DNA of 64,000 nt from Legionella clemsonensis (GCF_002240035.1 NZ_CP016397.1:2382501-2446500), one strand, 5' to 3'. Positions 47,672-56,443 are shown, counted from the stretch's first letter. Notes: generated by a model not told the origin, from the letters alone. Translations and numbers: made by a program.

Positions 47672-47755
47672 TCTGGAAGTAGTAGTAGCCGCCCTACCCC
47701 CTTATTTCCTGCAGCATTGATGAGGTGCTATTACTTCATCAAGACTATCTTATTA
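47639..47755 (+). repeat. 3' end of the coiled-coil gene and downstream flank, duplicated at 52955-53067
   Basis: The last ten codons and about 85 bp after the stop match 52955-53067. 47720-47755 and 53032-53067 are identical over 36 bp. The remaining noncoding DNA to 48032 shows only a weak A/T-rich hairpin (47940-47962), which may separate this gene from the convergent oxidoreductase. Confidence 0.85.
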
Positions 47756-48032
47756 GTAACCTTTCTTTAATAGCAAAACCTGCATTTAAATCACCGAATG
47801 AGATTCGTCCTCCAAGCCCCTGAGCTAGGGTAAAATTTTTACGTTAAGGGAAAGAATTGCTTTATTTGAAATGTGGGTACCGATAATTAAGTCTAATGAA
47901 GCTTGTGTTGCATTTACGGATGATTCTGGCTAATACCCTAATACAATAATTTCTGTTGTATTGTCCAAGATACCACTATGCTCATGTTTTAGCGGAATGG
48001 CGTAGGCCGTCCAACTTAGTAAAATGTATTTT

Positions 48033-49088
48033 TCAGAACAAAGTAGTTAGCATGGATGCATCATATGGAGTTATTGTTTCATTATTTTGTAATTTCCGAA
48101 TTAAATTAGGATTTGCGATAAATGGTCTACCAATTCCTAACAAATCAAATTCTTCATTCTTAATTTTTTCCTCCCCTTCTTGAAAATCATAACTCCCTGT
48201 GGCAATGAGTACTCCTTCAAAATAGGTGCGCATAAAGTCAGTCATTGTTTGTTGATTTAACGATTCGAAAATCACTTTATCGTTAAAGTTACCTGTATGA
48301 ACATATGCGATTGGTAGTTGATTTAATTTCTCTAGAAGATACTGAAATACTTGCGCGTCCCGTTTATCACCAACGATTTCATTAAGATAAGCACCAGGTG
48401 ATAACCGAATACCTACTTTTTGATATCCAATTGTATCACCACAAGCCTTAACTACCTCTAGAGCAAAACGCGCCATGTTTTCAGGGGTTTCACCATAAGA
48501 ATCTGTTCTGTGGTTCGTGCAATAATGTAAAAACTGATCGATCAGATATCCATTAGCCCCATGAATCTCAACTCCATCAAATCCTGCTGCAATCGCGTTT
48601 CTTGCTGCTATGGCGTAACTTTCAATTTTTTCTTTAATTTCATCTAAAGTAGCCGCGCGTGATCGCCCGTAAGTTAAACCTTCCTTTCTTGATATTCGAC
48701 CAGTCATTACCGTTTCTGAAGCCGAGATAGGTAACGCGCCCTTTAAAAAATGAGGGTGAGACACCCTACCCACATGCCAGATTTGTGAAAAAATATGTCC
48801 TTTATTAGCATGAACAGAATCAGTTATCCTTTTCCAGCCATCAATTTGTTCTTGGGTAAAAATACCCGGCACATTACTGTATCCTTTAGCGTCTTCACTG
48901 ATGATTGTTCCTTCAGAAATAATTAAACCTGCATCTGCCCTTCTCGCGTAATATTCCGCCATAAGTGCAGTTGGACTCAGATCATCATGAGCCATATTGC
49001 GAGTCATAGGCGCCATAACAATCTTATTTTTTAAGCGCAGGGTTTCGCTTAATTGAAACGGAGTTAAAAGTAAGTCAAGCTGTGTCAT
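48033..49088 (-). CDS. Old yellow enzyme family NADH:flavin oxidoreductase (NemA-like)
   Basis: A 351-residue FMN-dependent TIM-barrel ene-reductase acting on electrophiles such as N-ethylmaleimide, quinones or nitro compounds. Family segments: LKNKIVMAPMTRNMAHDDLS (FMN-binding), QIWHVGRVSHP, GFDGVEIHGANGYLIDQFLH (substrate/FMN His-Asn pair) and LLGIGRPFIANPNLIRKL. It lies 66 bp downstream of an arsR-type regulator on the same strand. An operator-like palindrome in that gap (49119-49138) repeats the one before the regulator, so electrophile- or thiol-dependent control is likely. Confidence 0.92.
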   Translation of the reverse strand: MTQLDLLLTPFQLSETLRLKNKIVMAPMTRNMAHDDLSPTALMAEYYARRADAGLIISEGTIISEDAKGYSNVPGIFTQEQIDGWKRITDSVHANKGHIFSQIWHVGRVSHPHFLKGALPISASETVMTGRISRKEGLTYGRSRAATLDEIKEKIESYAIAARNAIAAGFDGVEIHGANGYLIDQFLHYCTNHRTDSYGETPENMARFALEVVKACGDTIGYQKVGIRLSPGAYLNEIVGDKRDAQVFQYLLEKLNQLPIAYVHTGNFNDKVIFESLNQQTMTDFMRTYFEGVLIATGSYDFQEGEEKIKNEEFDLLGIGRPFIANPNLIRKLQNNETITPYDASMLTTLF

Positions 49089-49118
49089 AGCAATTCTCCT
49101 TTAGTACCTGAAATCTAC

Positions 49119-49138
49119 ATATCGCAAATTTCCGATTA
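49119..49138. promoter_or_regulatory. Second operator-like palindrome, upstream of the oxidoreductase
   Basis: ATATCGCAAATTTCCGATTA matches the operator at 49467-49486 at most positions (ATATCG, TTTCCGAT conserved) and lies 30 bp before the oxidoreductase start. Confidence 0.55.
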
Positions 49139-49154
49139 ATACATGCAAAAATTT

Positions 49155-49454
49155 TTACAGTATCTTTTGCAATTGAATTAAAAATTCACTAATAAAAGGC
49201 TTGTTCAATTTACAATAAGTCCATTGTCCGCGACGCTCCATGAGGATTAATCCCGCCTGATGAAGCTGCAACAGATATTGCGAAACGGTTGATTGAGATA
49301 ACCCTATTTTTTGCTCAATCAAACCCACACAAACGCCTTCTGTACTGACATCACAGTGTGACGAAGTGAAGTATTTGGCGGGCTCTTTTAGCCATTCAAG
49401 AATTTTAAGGCGGTTCTCGTTAGAGAGCGCTTTTAAAACGAGTAAAATGTTCAT
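49155..49454 (-). CDS. ArsR-family transcriptional repressor
   Basis: A 99-residue winged-helix ArsR/SmtB protein: LKALSNENRLKILEWLKEPA (helix 2), GLSQSTVSQYLLQLHQAGLI (recognition helix) and the wing MERRGQWTYCKLN. Cysteines (SSHCDVSTEGVCVG, YCKL) could sense thiol-reactive compounds or metal. The classical ELCVCDL metal box is replaced by the DVSTEGVCVG stretch. It is divergent from the desaturase and precedes the oxidoreductase gene, its probable target together with itself. Confidence 0.88.
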   Translation of the reverse strand: MNILLVLKALSNENRLKILEWLKEPAKYFTSSHCDVSTEGVCVGLIEQKIGLSQSTVSQYLLQLHQAGLILMERRGQWTYCKLNKPFISEFLIQLQKIL

Positions 49455-49466
49455 ACCTATCTAAAT

Positions 49467-49486
49467 ATATCGGAATTTTCCGATAT
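49467..49486. promoter_or_regulatory. Operator-like palindrome upstream of arsR-type gene
   Basis: ATATCGGA-N4-TCCGATAT, 8-bp perfect arms, centred 22 bp before the regulator's ATG. Related to the site at 49119-49138. The rest of 49455-49843 (389 bp, to the desaturase) is AT-rich and shows no gene; it must contain the desaturase promoter. Confidence 0.65.
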
Positions 49487-49843
49487 GTCAATGTATAATA
49501 AGTAAGCATGTATTGGATATTATCGTTGTAGCTTAGTTAAGTTAAACATAAGTGAAGCAAATTCGGCACTTCGCGATAGTCTTTTGTTATATACTTCAAC
49601 TAGATGAATTCAAAAGTGGTATATTGCTCTTTCACGTGAGGTTCTCTGCAAGCCTTTAGCAAAAAATCAATAAACATTGAATTTTTTCTTTCTATCAATA
49701 AATATAAGAAATATTTGGATTAGATACTTTAGATATTTGAGATTGGTGCTATCCTTAAGGCACACGCTTTCACCTTTCTTCCATAACGGTATATTTTCGG
49801 GGCACATAACCGTTCAATTGAGTCCCCTCATTGGAGCATTTTT

Positions 49844-51031
49844 ATGTTTGGTCTCTTAGATTTTTCATGGTGGTCTTATGTCTTGGCATGTCTAATTCTT
49901 ACGCAAATCACCATTGCCTCAGTAACTGTCTATTTGCACCGCTGTCAAACACACCGAGCTTTAAAATTACATCCCGTTGTTAGTCATTTCTTTCGTTTTT
50001 GGTTGTGGCTCACTACTGGTATGGTCACAGCTGAATGGGTAGCAATTCATCGCAAACACCACGCGACCACTGATATAGAGGGCGATCCGCATAGTCCTAA
50101 ACTCTTTGGGATAAAAAAAGTCTTTTGGCAAGTGCCCGAGTTATATCGGGAAATGTCTAAAGACAAAGAGTTGATTCAAAAATATTCTCATGGAACACCG
50201 GATGATTTAATTGAGCGTAAATTGTATACTCCGCATAATAAGATGGGCATCCTTCTTATGTTTTTGCTCGATCTTCTAATCTTCGGTAGTATTGGTATCA
50301 CCATTTGGGCAATCCAGATGATGTGGATCCCGCTCTCCGCCGGAGTCATTAACGGAATTGGACATTATAGAGGGTATCGAAATTTTGAATGTTCAGACGC
50401 ATCCACGAATGTCTTTCCCTGGGGATTATTTATTGGTGGGGAGGAGTTGCACAATAACCACCATGCATTCGCTTCTTCGGCAAAATTCTCCATGAAGTGG
50501 TGGGAAATCGATTTGGGATGGTTTTACATCAAATGTTTATCTTTATTAGGGCTTGCTCAAGTAAAAAAATTACCCCCACAACTTATTTTTAACAAAGAAA
50601 AAACCTGTGTAGATCTAGATACTGTAAAAGCAGTAATTAGTCATCGTTTTCAAGTTATGTCTGAATACTATAAGCTCGTTACAAAACCCATTCTTCGTCA
50701 TGAAAAAAGAAACAAGGGTATAGAGAAACGTGCGCTTAAAGAAGCTTCAAAATTATTACAACGTGAAGAAAAGTTGTTATCTTCGCAAGCAACCTCAACT
50801 CTACATTTTTTGTTGAGTCAATATCATACTATTCAACTAATTCATAGTTATCGGCAATCACTACAGAATATATGGTTAAAGACTTCCTCCTCACAAGATC
50901 AGTTAATTGACAGCTTACGTCAATGGTGCAAACAAGCAGAAGCCTCCGGTCTTGAGAGGCTTCGTCAGTTCGCACTGCATTTGAAAAGTTATGGACTTAA
51001 GCGCGCTTCCTTCATTAACTTCTCTTCATAA
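49844..51031 (+). CDS. Acyl-CoA/acyl delta-9-type fatty acid desaturase
   Basis: An integral-membrane di-iron desaturase that introduces a cis double bond into acyl chains. The three histidine boxes are present: HRCQTHRAL (HxxxxH), AIHRKHHATTD (HxxHH) and LHNNHHAFASS (HNxHH). Four hydrophobic helices surround them. It has 395 residues; the catalytic part ends near residue 235, and a ~160-residue polar helical C-terminal extension is unusual for bacterial desaturases. GGAG precedes ATG 49844. A degraded copy of the part coding for the extension lies at 52510-52740. Confidence 0.92.
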   Translation: MFGLLDFSWWSYVLACLILTQITIASVTVYLHRCQTHRALKLHPVVSHFFRFWLWLTTGMVTAEWVAIHRKHHATTDIEGDPHSPKLFGIKKVFWQVPELYREMSKDKELIQKYSHGTPDDLIERKLYTPHNKMGILLMFLLDLLIFGSIGITIWAIQMMWIPLSAGVINGIGHYRGYRNFECSDASTNVFPWGLFIGGEELHNNHHAFASSAKFSMKWWEIDLGWFYIKCLSLLGLAQVKKLPPQLIFNKEKTCVDLDTVKAVISHRFQVMSEYYKLVTKPILRHEKRNKGIEKRALKEASKLLQREEKLLSSQATSTLHFLLSQYHTIQLIHSYRQSLQNIWLKTSSSQDQLIDSLRQWCKQAEASGLERLRQFALHLKSYGLKRASFINFSS

Positions 51032-51108
51032 AGAAAGATTTGGAATAATCAGTTTATTGCTACAGAGCATAGGAAGGAAATTATAGCTGTTAATACACAT
51101 ACACCGCA

Positions 51109-51126
51109 GCAAGCGTAGATACTGTC
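51109..51126 (+). repeat. Direct repeat flanking the dehydrogenase gene, copy 1
   Basis: GCAAGCGTAGATACTGTC matches 52514-52531 (GCAAACGTAGATACTGTC) at 17 of 18 positions. The pair brackets the dehydrogenase gene; the right copy forms the start of the desaturase remnant. Confidence 0.6.
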
Positions 51127-51151
51127 TTTAAGATACACAACTGGTAGCTTA

Positions 51152-52453
51152 CTAATTGGGTTGATCTTTTTGTGAAATATCTAAATAAGAATCCTCGCAC
51201 GCTAAGGCATTATAGTAGCGTGTTAAGGCATGAATATGAGCAGCATTTCTCATGTCTGTATTGTGTTTTTTTGTTAATTGATAAATAGTATTAAACTCTT
51301 TGATAATCTTATCTTTTAGCCGTTTATGAATGGTATCAAGATCCCAATAATCACCGGATTTATTCTGAATCCATTCAAAATAACTGACAATAACTCCACC
51401 CACATTGGCAAGAATATCCGGTATAATCAAAATATTTTTTTTATTCAAAATCTTATCTGCTTCTAATGTGATTGGGCCATTCGCAATTTCAACGATCATA
51501 TTCGCTTTAATCTTATCTGCATTCTCTTTCGTAATTTGATCTTCTATGGCAGCTGGAATCAAAATGTCCACATCCAGAGTCAACAAGGCCTCATTAGAGA
51601 TACTTTTACCTCCCTGAAGCTCACAAACGGATTTCTTACAATACACGTCATGTACCGATTTCATGTGTTTTTTCTTATGCATCAACTCAGGAATATTAAT
51701 ACCATCCTGCATATAAATTCCGCCGTCTGCTTCACTTACGGCAATGATTTTATAACCATCTTGATACAGCAATTCCGCTACAGGCTGAGCTGCATTGCCG
51801 AAACCCTGTATAGCAACTGTCATGTCCTTGGCAGACCAGTTACGTTTCTTTTCTATTTCTTTAATGCAGTAATAAGCTCCGCGGCCGGTTGCAGTGTCCC
51901 GTCCTTGGCTTCCATTTAATGGAATTGGTTTACCTGTGACAATTGCTGGACTATGTTGGCGGACAATTCTTGAAAACTCATCCATCATCCAACTCATGAT
52001 ACGTGGAGTGGTGTAAAGATCCGGGCCAGGAATATCTCGATCAGTTCCAATAAAATCGGCAATGAGTTCAATGTACTTACGGGTTAATCGCTCTAACTCC
52101 CTTGGGTTTAAATCGGTAGCTGATACATTGATTCCGCCTTTACTACCACCAAAAGGAAGCCCTGCAACGGCACATTTTAAGCTCATCAATAAGGCTAGTG
52201 CTTGCACTTCCTCCATATTCACTAAGGGATGATAACGGATACCACCTTTTCCAGGGCCCCGCGCGGTTTCATAATGAACACGGAATCCCTGGAATATTTT
52301 TAATTCACCATTGTCTAGCCGAATAGGTATACTGACTTGTAAGCAAGCTTTAGGATGTCTTAATTTTTCAATTACATCCGGATCAATATCTATATAGGAA
52401 GCAGCTCGCTCTAGCCTGTTAATAGAGCGTCTAAGAAATCCATTATTACTCAT
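51152..52453 (-). CDS. Glu/Leu/Phe/Val dehydrogenase (NAD-type glutamate dehydrogenase)
   Basis: Oxidative deamination of glutamate to 2-oxoglutarate (or of a branched-chain or aromatic amino acid). It has 433 residues, hexameric-type size. Catalytic segments: FRVHYETARGPGKGGIRYHP and SLKCAVAGLPFGGSKGGINV with the substrate and catalytic lysines, the DIPGPDLYTTPRIMSWMMDE region, and the Rossmann motif VAIQGFGNAAQPVAELL. I choose ATG 52453 (MSNNGFLRRSINRLERAASY), preceded by AAGGAG; the longer frame runs into desaturase remnant DNA. It converges with the desaturase gene and is bracketed by 18-bp direct repeats. Confidence 0.92.
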   Translation of the reverse strand: MSNNGFLRRSINRLERAASYIDIDPDVIEKLRHPKACLQVSIPIRLDNGELKIFQGFRVHYETARGPGKGGIRYHPLVNMEEVQALALLMSLKCAVAGLPFGGSKGGINVSATDLNPRELERLTRKYIELIADFIGTDRDIPGPDLYTTPRIMSWMMDEFSRIVRQHSPAIVTGKPIPLNGSQGRDTATGRGAYYCIKEIEKKRNWSAKDMTVAIQGFGNAAQPVAELLYQDGYKIIAVSEADGGIYMQDGINIPELMHKKKHMKSVHDVYCKKSVCELQGGKSISNEALLTLDVDILIPAAIEDQITKENADKIKANMIVEIANGPITLEADKILNKKNILIIPDILANVGGVIVSYFEWIQNKSGDYWDLDTIHKRLKDKIIKEFNTIYQLTKKHNTDMRNAAHIHALTRYYNALACEDSYLDISQKDQPN

Positions 52454-52509
52454 TATGACTCCTTTCTCTGATCGCTTGACGTCCCTACAAAAATATAAGT
52501 GCCTATCAA

Positions 52510-52740
52510 TAAAGCAAACGTAGATACTGTCAAAGCAATGATTAGCAATCGTTTGCAATCATGTTTGAATATTATAAAAACCCTATCCTTTGTCATGGAA
52601 AAAGAAACAAGGGTATAAAAAGTTAGAGAAGCGCTTAAAGAAGCTGCAAAATTACGCGAAGAAAAATAGTCATCTCGTCGCAAGCGGCCTCAAATCTTCA
52701 CATTGTTTGTTGATTCCATATTATACCATTCAACTGTAGA
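52510..52740 (+). pseudogene. Remnant of a second desaturase gene (3' part)
   Basis: This noncoding stretch aligns with the desaturase gene at about 50610-50850: shared blocks include GTAGATACTGT, GAAACAAGGGTAT, GCGCTTAAAGAAGC and TATACCATTCAACT, with stops and small indels in between. It holds no open frame. It is part of a 655-bp gap (52454-53108) that otherwise contains AT-rich DNA, the dehydrogenase promoter and the effector remnant. Confidence 0.75.
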
Positions 52741-52954
52741 CGAATAAACTCACAATATAGACAGTAGGCTATGAATCTCGCTTTTAAATAGACTCACAGC
52801 TTATAAATATATTTTAATGTATTTTTTACTATCTACTTTAAGCTGATATAAAAAAATAAAATACTTTAATTATGACTATCAAAGAAGGTTGCGCGCTAAT
52901 CTTGTTATCTTCTTGATTGGATTAATAGAAAAATAATTGGATAAATCAGCCATT

Positions 52955-53067
52955 AACGCAGAACAACTTCACGTTATGAGGTTATAGTCTGAAGTAGTAG
53001 CTGCCCTAACCCACTTATTCCTGCAACATTAATGAGGTGCTATTACTTCATCAAGACTATCTTATTA
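52955..53067 (+). pseudogene. Remnant of the 3' end of a second coiled-coil effector gene
   Basis: Codons for NAEQLHVMRL and a stop (52985-52987) match the last ten codons of the 43253-47671 gene (NAEQLHVMRF), and the following 80 bp match its downstream flank, ending in an identical 36-bp block. Upstream coding sequence is gone. Confidence 0.8.
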
Positions 53068-53108
53068 ATGGATGTCTTATTCAGGCACAGTTTTTCGTTA
53101 AATAAAAA

Positions 53109-53687
53109 TTATCGACGCATTGATTGATACTCGGTGGCTATTTCTTCTAAATCTACAGCAACCTCTTGAGCTACTTTGGGAGTGGTACATTCTGCTAACG
53201 CTTTAGCAGTTTTGCCAGCAAAACACATCCCGACACAATTTCCTACTATAAAGCTCACAATAGTTAGTGCATAACAAGTAGCCCTGGCTTCTGCATCAGC
53301 ATCCACTGCCTTCAAAACAGGTATAGTTATGCCTAAATAAAGACCAGTAACCAATAAACCACCCATAAAAGCCACTGATTTAACAAAACAACGATCTGTA
53401 ATAAGTTCTTTTTTTACAGCTTCTACCGTTTTCTTACGTTCCTCTACTTTTAATGAATAATTTTTTTCCGCTTGCTTAATTTTATCCGCTATAAATGCTT
53501 CTACAGGATTATTCTTAATTTCTGCGGGAACTTCCATATCCTGCAAACTAAAAAATAAAGAAGGTTTTTCTCTCTTGATTGTTTCGTAGGCAAGTTCTTT
53601 TAACGAAGGGGGATTAGCTATTTTTACTGCTTTTTTTATAGAAAGATCTTTTGTAATGTCTGCAACTTCTGCGATTTCTTCTATCAT
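53109..53687 (-). CDS. Two-helix membrane protein, paralogue of 42375-42962
   Basis: A 192-residue protein of unknown function. Shared with its paralogue: NPPSLKELAYETIKREKPSL, FFSLQDMEVPAEIKNN, Q-AEKNY, CFVK, PVLKAVDADAEA and the C-TPKV tail. Two membrane helices lie at about residues 105-125 and 140-165. GAGGTG precedes ATG 53687. It lies 42 bp from the effector remnant, so this protein and the coiled-coil gene seem to have been duplicated as a unit. Confidence 0.7.
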   Translation of the reverse strand: MIEEIAEVADITKDLSIKKAVKIANPPSLKELAYETIKREKPSLFFSLQDMEVPAEIKNNPVEAFIADKIKQAEKNYSLKVEERKKTVEAVKKELITDRCFVKSVAFMGGLLVTGLYLGITIPVLKAVDADAEARATCYALTIVSFIVGNCVGMCFAGKTAKALAECTTPKVAQEVAVDLEEIATEYQSMRR

Positions 53688-53893
53688 TTTAACACCTCAA
53701 ATTGAATATTTTTATTCTTTTTAATTAAAAAATGATCCAAATGTTATCAAAAAAGGCATCTACTGGCTATCACTTTTAATAAGAGATTTGTTTCATGTAA
53801 AGGAGTACTTCAGACCTTTTATTCGCAAGTAATAAAATTGCAAACTCCTATTCGCGGTAGCCAAAGCTCAAAGCCAGAACTGGCATCTTATGG

Positions 53894-53916
53894 ATACTGC
53901 GGGCAAGCCGCAGTAT
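53894..53916. repeat. Dispersed palindromic repeat, copy between 53.1 and 54.0 kb genes
   Basis: ATACTGCGG-N5-CCGCAGTAT is a perfect 9-bp hairpin with loop GCAAG. The same architecture occurs at 57595-57615, with paired base changes. Confidence 0.65.
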
Positions 53917-53970
53917 GTAGGAATGAGGGGCTCATTGTTAGATGATTCGGCAGATGTTCAACCTCTATTA

Positions 53971-54558
53971 TTAGCTAACTTTATCTTCATCAGCATAGGG
54001 AAGTACGGTTACTTGGGTACCAACTGTTATAAATTGCTCGTTTAGCCATTTGGCAGCACTTGGGAAAACCCGTACGCAACCGTGACTGGTATTGGCCATA
54101 GGTACTTCATAGCCTGCGTGAATGGTATACCCTTGGAAGAAATACATGCAATAAGGCATTTTAGCCCCTCCTGTAGTCTCGACAGGATATTCACCTGAAC
54201 GACAATCAATACCTCGCTTATGATAAACGTGGAAAGTACCGGTAACAGTGCGACAGGATTGGTTTTGATTTTCATCACAAACGTCCTTACCACCAGAAGC
54301 ACTACCAGTCATTACTCGATTACCCTCTGCATCATAAGCTGCCCAGGCATACGCTTTTGGATCAAAAATAAACTGTTTTTTACCGGTAGCAGGAGCTTTT
54401 ACAGGGAAGTAGTCACGACCTCGCTTATCTTCTGTGTAATGAATAGTGCGATGAACCATTCCTACATCATCGGTGATATAACAAGACTCATCGCAATAGG
54501 GCATGCAGCCTGCCAATCCAAGACACAGTAAGCCAACCCACAACAACAACTTCTTCAT
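53971..54558 (-). CDS. YkuD L,D-transpeptidase lipoprotein (EnhA paralogue)
   Basis: A 195-residue exported enzyme with a type II signal peptide (LLLWVGLLCLGLAGC, lipidated Cys ~18). The YkuD domain shows the two-part layout of EnhA: AWAAYDAEGNRVMTGSASGG, the CRTVTGTFHVY strand, and the catalytic HAGYEVPMANTSHGCVRVFP with the Cys nucleophile. It lacks EnhA's LysM-like segment. Likely roles are 3-3 crosslinking of peptidoglycan or anchoring of envelope proteins. Single gene. Confidence 0.88.
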   Translation of the reverse strand: MKKLLLWVGLLCLGLAGCMPYCDESCYITDDVGMVHRTIHYTEDKRGRDYFPVKAPATGKKQFIFDPKAYAWAAYDAEGNRVMTGSASGGKDVCDENQNQSCRTVTGTFHVYHKRGIDCRSGEYPVETTGGAKMPYCMYFFQGYTIHAGYEVPMANTSHGCVRVFPSAAKWLNEQFITVGTQVTVLPYADEDKVS

Positions 54559-54628
54559 GGTAGATTATTCTCTCTTTAGTTATGAATAACTTAGAATGTG
54601 ATAGGTAAAACCCTGCCACAGTTTATGT

Positions 54629-56305
54629 TTATGCCTCTAAACGACGATATTTAATACGTGACGGTTTATCCGCTGCATCCCCCAAACGTCGTTTTCTATC
54701 AATCTCATAATCGGTATAGTTGCCCTCAATGAAAACAACTTGTGAGTCTCCTTCAAATGCCATTAAATGAGTACAGATGCGATCAAGGAACCAGCGATCA
54801 TGCGAAATAACAATTGCACAACCTGGAAAATTCAACAACGCTTCTTCCAGTGCTCGCAAGGTTTCCACATCCAAATCATTGCTTGGCTCGTCAAGGAGAA
54901 TGACATTTGCTCCACGCTTTAGCAGCTTGGCTAAATGGACGCGATTTCGCTCTCCGCCGGATAATTGTGACATTTTCTTTTGCTGGTCGCCCCCTTTGAA
55001 ATTAAAACGACCCACATAAGCACGTGAAGGCATTTGGAAAGCGCCAACTTGCATAATATCATGACCATCGGAAATTTCTTGCCAGACGGTTTTATTATCA
55101 TCAAGATGATCTCGCATCTGATCGACATACGCTAAATTCACAGTTTCTCCAATACGAATTTCGCCACCATCAGGTTCTTCCTGACCAGTAATCATTTTTA
55201 GAAAAGTAGATTTACCTGCTCCGTTAGGCCCGATAATTCCAAGAATTCCCCCTTTGGGTAATTGAAAACTTAAATCATCAATTAATACACGATCACCAAA
55301 CGATTTACGCAAATGCGTCGCTTCAATGACCAAATCTCCTAGGCGTTCGCCAGGGGGAATATAAAGTTCATTGGTTTCATTACGCTTTTGGAATTCTTTT
55401 GAATTCATTTCTTCAAAACGGGCAAGTCTTGCTTTATTTTTAGCGTGGCGACCTTTCGGGGAAGTACGTACCCATTCTAGTTCAGCCTTAATAGCACGCT
55501 GATGGGCTGCTTGTTGTTTATCTTCCATGGTCAGACGAGCTTCTTTCTGCTCCAGCCATGAGGTGTAATTACCCTTATAGGGAATACCTTCACCTCGATC
55601 CAGTTCCAAAATCCACTCTGCAGCATTGTCAAGGAAATAGCGATCATGAGTAATTGCAACCACAGTGCCTGGAAAATCCTCGAGGTAACGCTCAAGCCAA
55701 GCCACACTTTCTGCATCAAGATGATTAGTAGGCTCATCAAGCAGGAGCATATCTGGATTGGATAACAGTAAGCGACATAATGCCACCCGTCGACGCTCTC
55801 CTCCAGAAAGTTGACTTATTACAGCATTCCAGTCAGGTAATCGGAGTGCATCAGCAGCAACGTCTAATTTGCGATCAAGTTCCCAGCCACCACAGGCTTC
55901 GATATCATTTTGCAACTCACCTTGCCTGGCCAGCAATGCATTCATTTCATCATCACTCATAGGTTCAGCGAAGCGCATGCTGATTTCATCAAACTCCGCA
56001 AGCTTTGCCTTAATTTCAGCAACGCCTTCTTCTACCACTTCTCGCACGGTCTTTGTTAAATCCAGTTGCGGCTCTTGTGCCAAATAACCGATTTTAATCC
56101 CTGGTTGAGGACGCGCTTCACCGTCATACTGTGTATCAACGCCTGCCATAATACGCAATAGTGTTGACTTACCCGAACCGTTTAACCCCAAAACACCAAT
56201 TTTAGCGCCTGGAAAAAAACTTAATGAGATATCTTTTAGAATAAAGCGTTGATTATCAACGACTTTACTCACCCTATTCATGGTAAAAATATATTGCGAC
56301 GACAT
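54629..56305 (-). CDS. ettA: Energy-dependent translational throttle protein EttA (ABC-F)
   Basis: EttA binds the ribosomal E site and gates entry into elongation according to ATP/ADP levels. It has 558 residues. Two ABC domains: Walker A GLNGSGKST and GPNGAGKST, signatures LSGGERRRVAL and LSGGERNRVHL, Walker B LLLDEPTNHLD and ILLDEPSNDLD. The linker (PtIM) between them contains EWVRTSPKGRHAKNKARLAR, and the EttA-type arm is present. I choose ATG 56305 (MSSQYIFTMNRV), with GGAG 7 bp before it, over the ATG four codons earlier. Confidence 0.96.
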   Translation of the reverse strand: MSSQYIFTMNRVSKVVDNQRFILKDISLSFFPGAKIGVLGLNGSGKSTLLRIMAGVDTQYDGEARPQPGIKIGYLAQEPQLDLTKTVREVVEEGVAEIKAKLAEFDEISMRFAEPMSDDEMNALLARQGELQNDIEACGGWELDRKLDVAADALRLPDWNAVISQLSGGERRRVALCRLLLSNPDMLLLDEPTNHLDAESVAWLERYLEDFPGTVVAITHDRYFLDNAAEWILELDRGEGIPYKGNYTSWLEQKEARLTMEDKQQAAHQRAIKAELEWVRTSPKGRHAKNKARLARFEEMNSKEFQKRNETNELYIPPGERLGDLVIEATHLRKSFGDRVLIDDLSFQLPKGGILGIIGPNGAGKSTFLKMITGQEEPDGGEIRIGETVNLAYVDQMRDHLDDNKTVWQEISDGHDIMQVGAFQMPSRAYVGRFNFKGGDQQKKMSQLSGGERNRVHLAKLLKRGANVILLDEPSNDLDVETLRALEEALLNFPGCAIVISHDRWFLDRICTHLMAFEGDSQVVFIEGNYTDYEIDRKRRLGDAADKPSRIKYRRLEA

Positions 56306-56386
56306 AGAATGCTCCATCTATAAAGGCAGGCGCAGACAGTAAACCAAACTATTACATTTCTCAAGAGGATAATCTCTCTCTGAGAG

Positions 56387-56427
56387 AGTCTTTGATAAGT
56401 CTGCGACTATATTTCCTATCAAAGACT
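56387..56427 (-). terminator. Hairpin downstream of tdh
   Basis: AGTCTTTGATA (56387-56397) and TATCAAAGACT (56417-56427) form a perfect 11-bp stem with a 19-nt loop, 17 bp past the tdh stop and before ettA. No T-run, so it may be a processing or weak termination site. Confidence 0.45.
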
Positions 56428-56443
56428 ATGATTCCTACAAGGA

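Noticed and set aside
52453-52683. Minus-strand open frame upstream of the dehydrogenase
   Set aside because: It covers the desaturase remnant and the dehydrogenase leader; no ribosome site and no protein-like composition.
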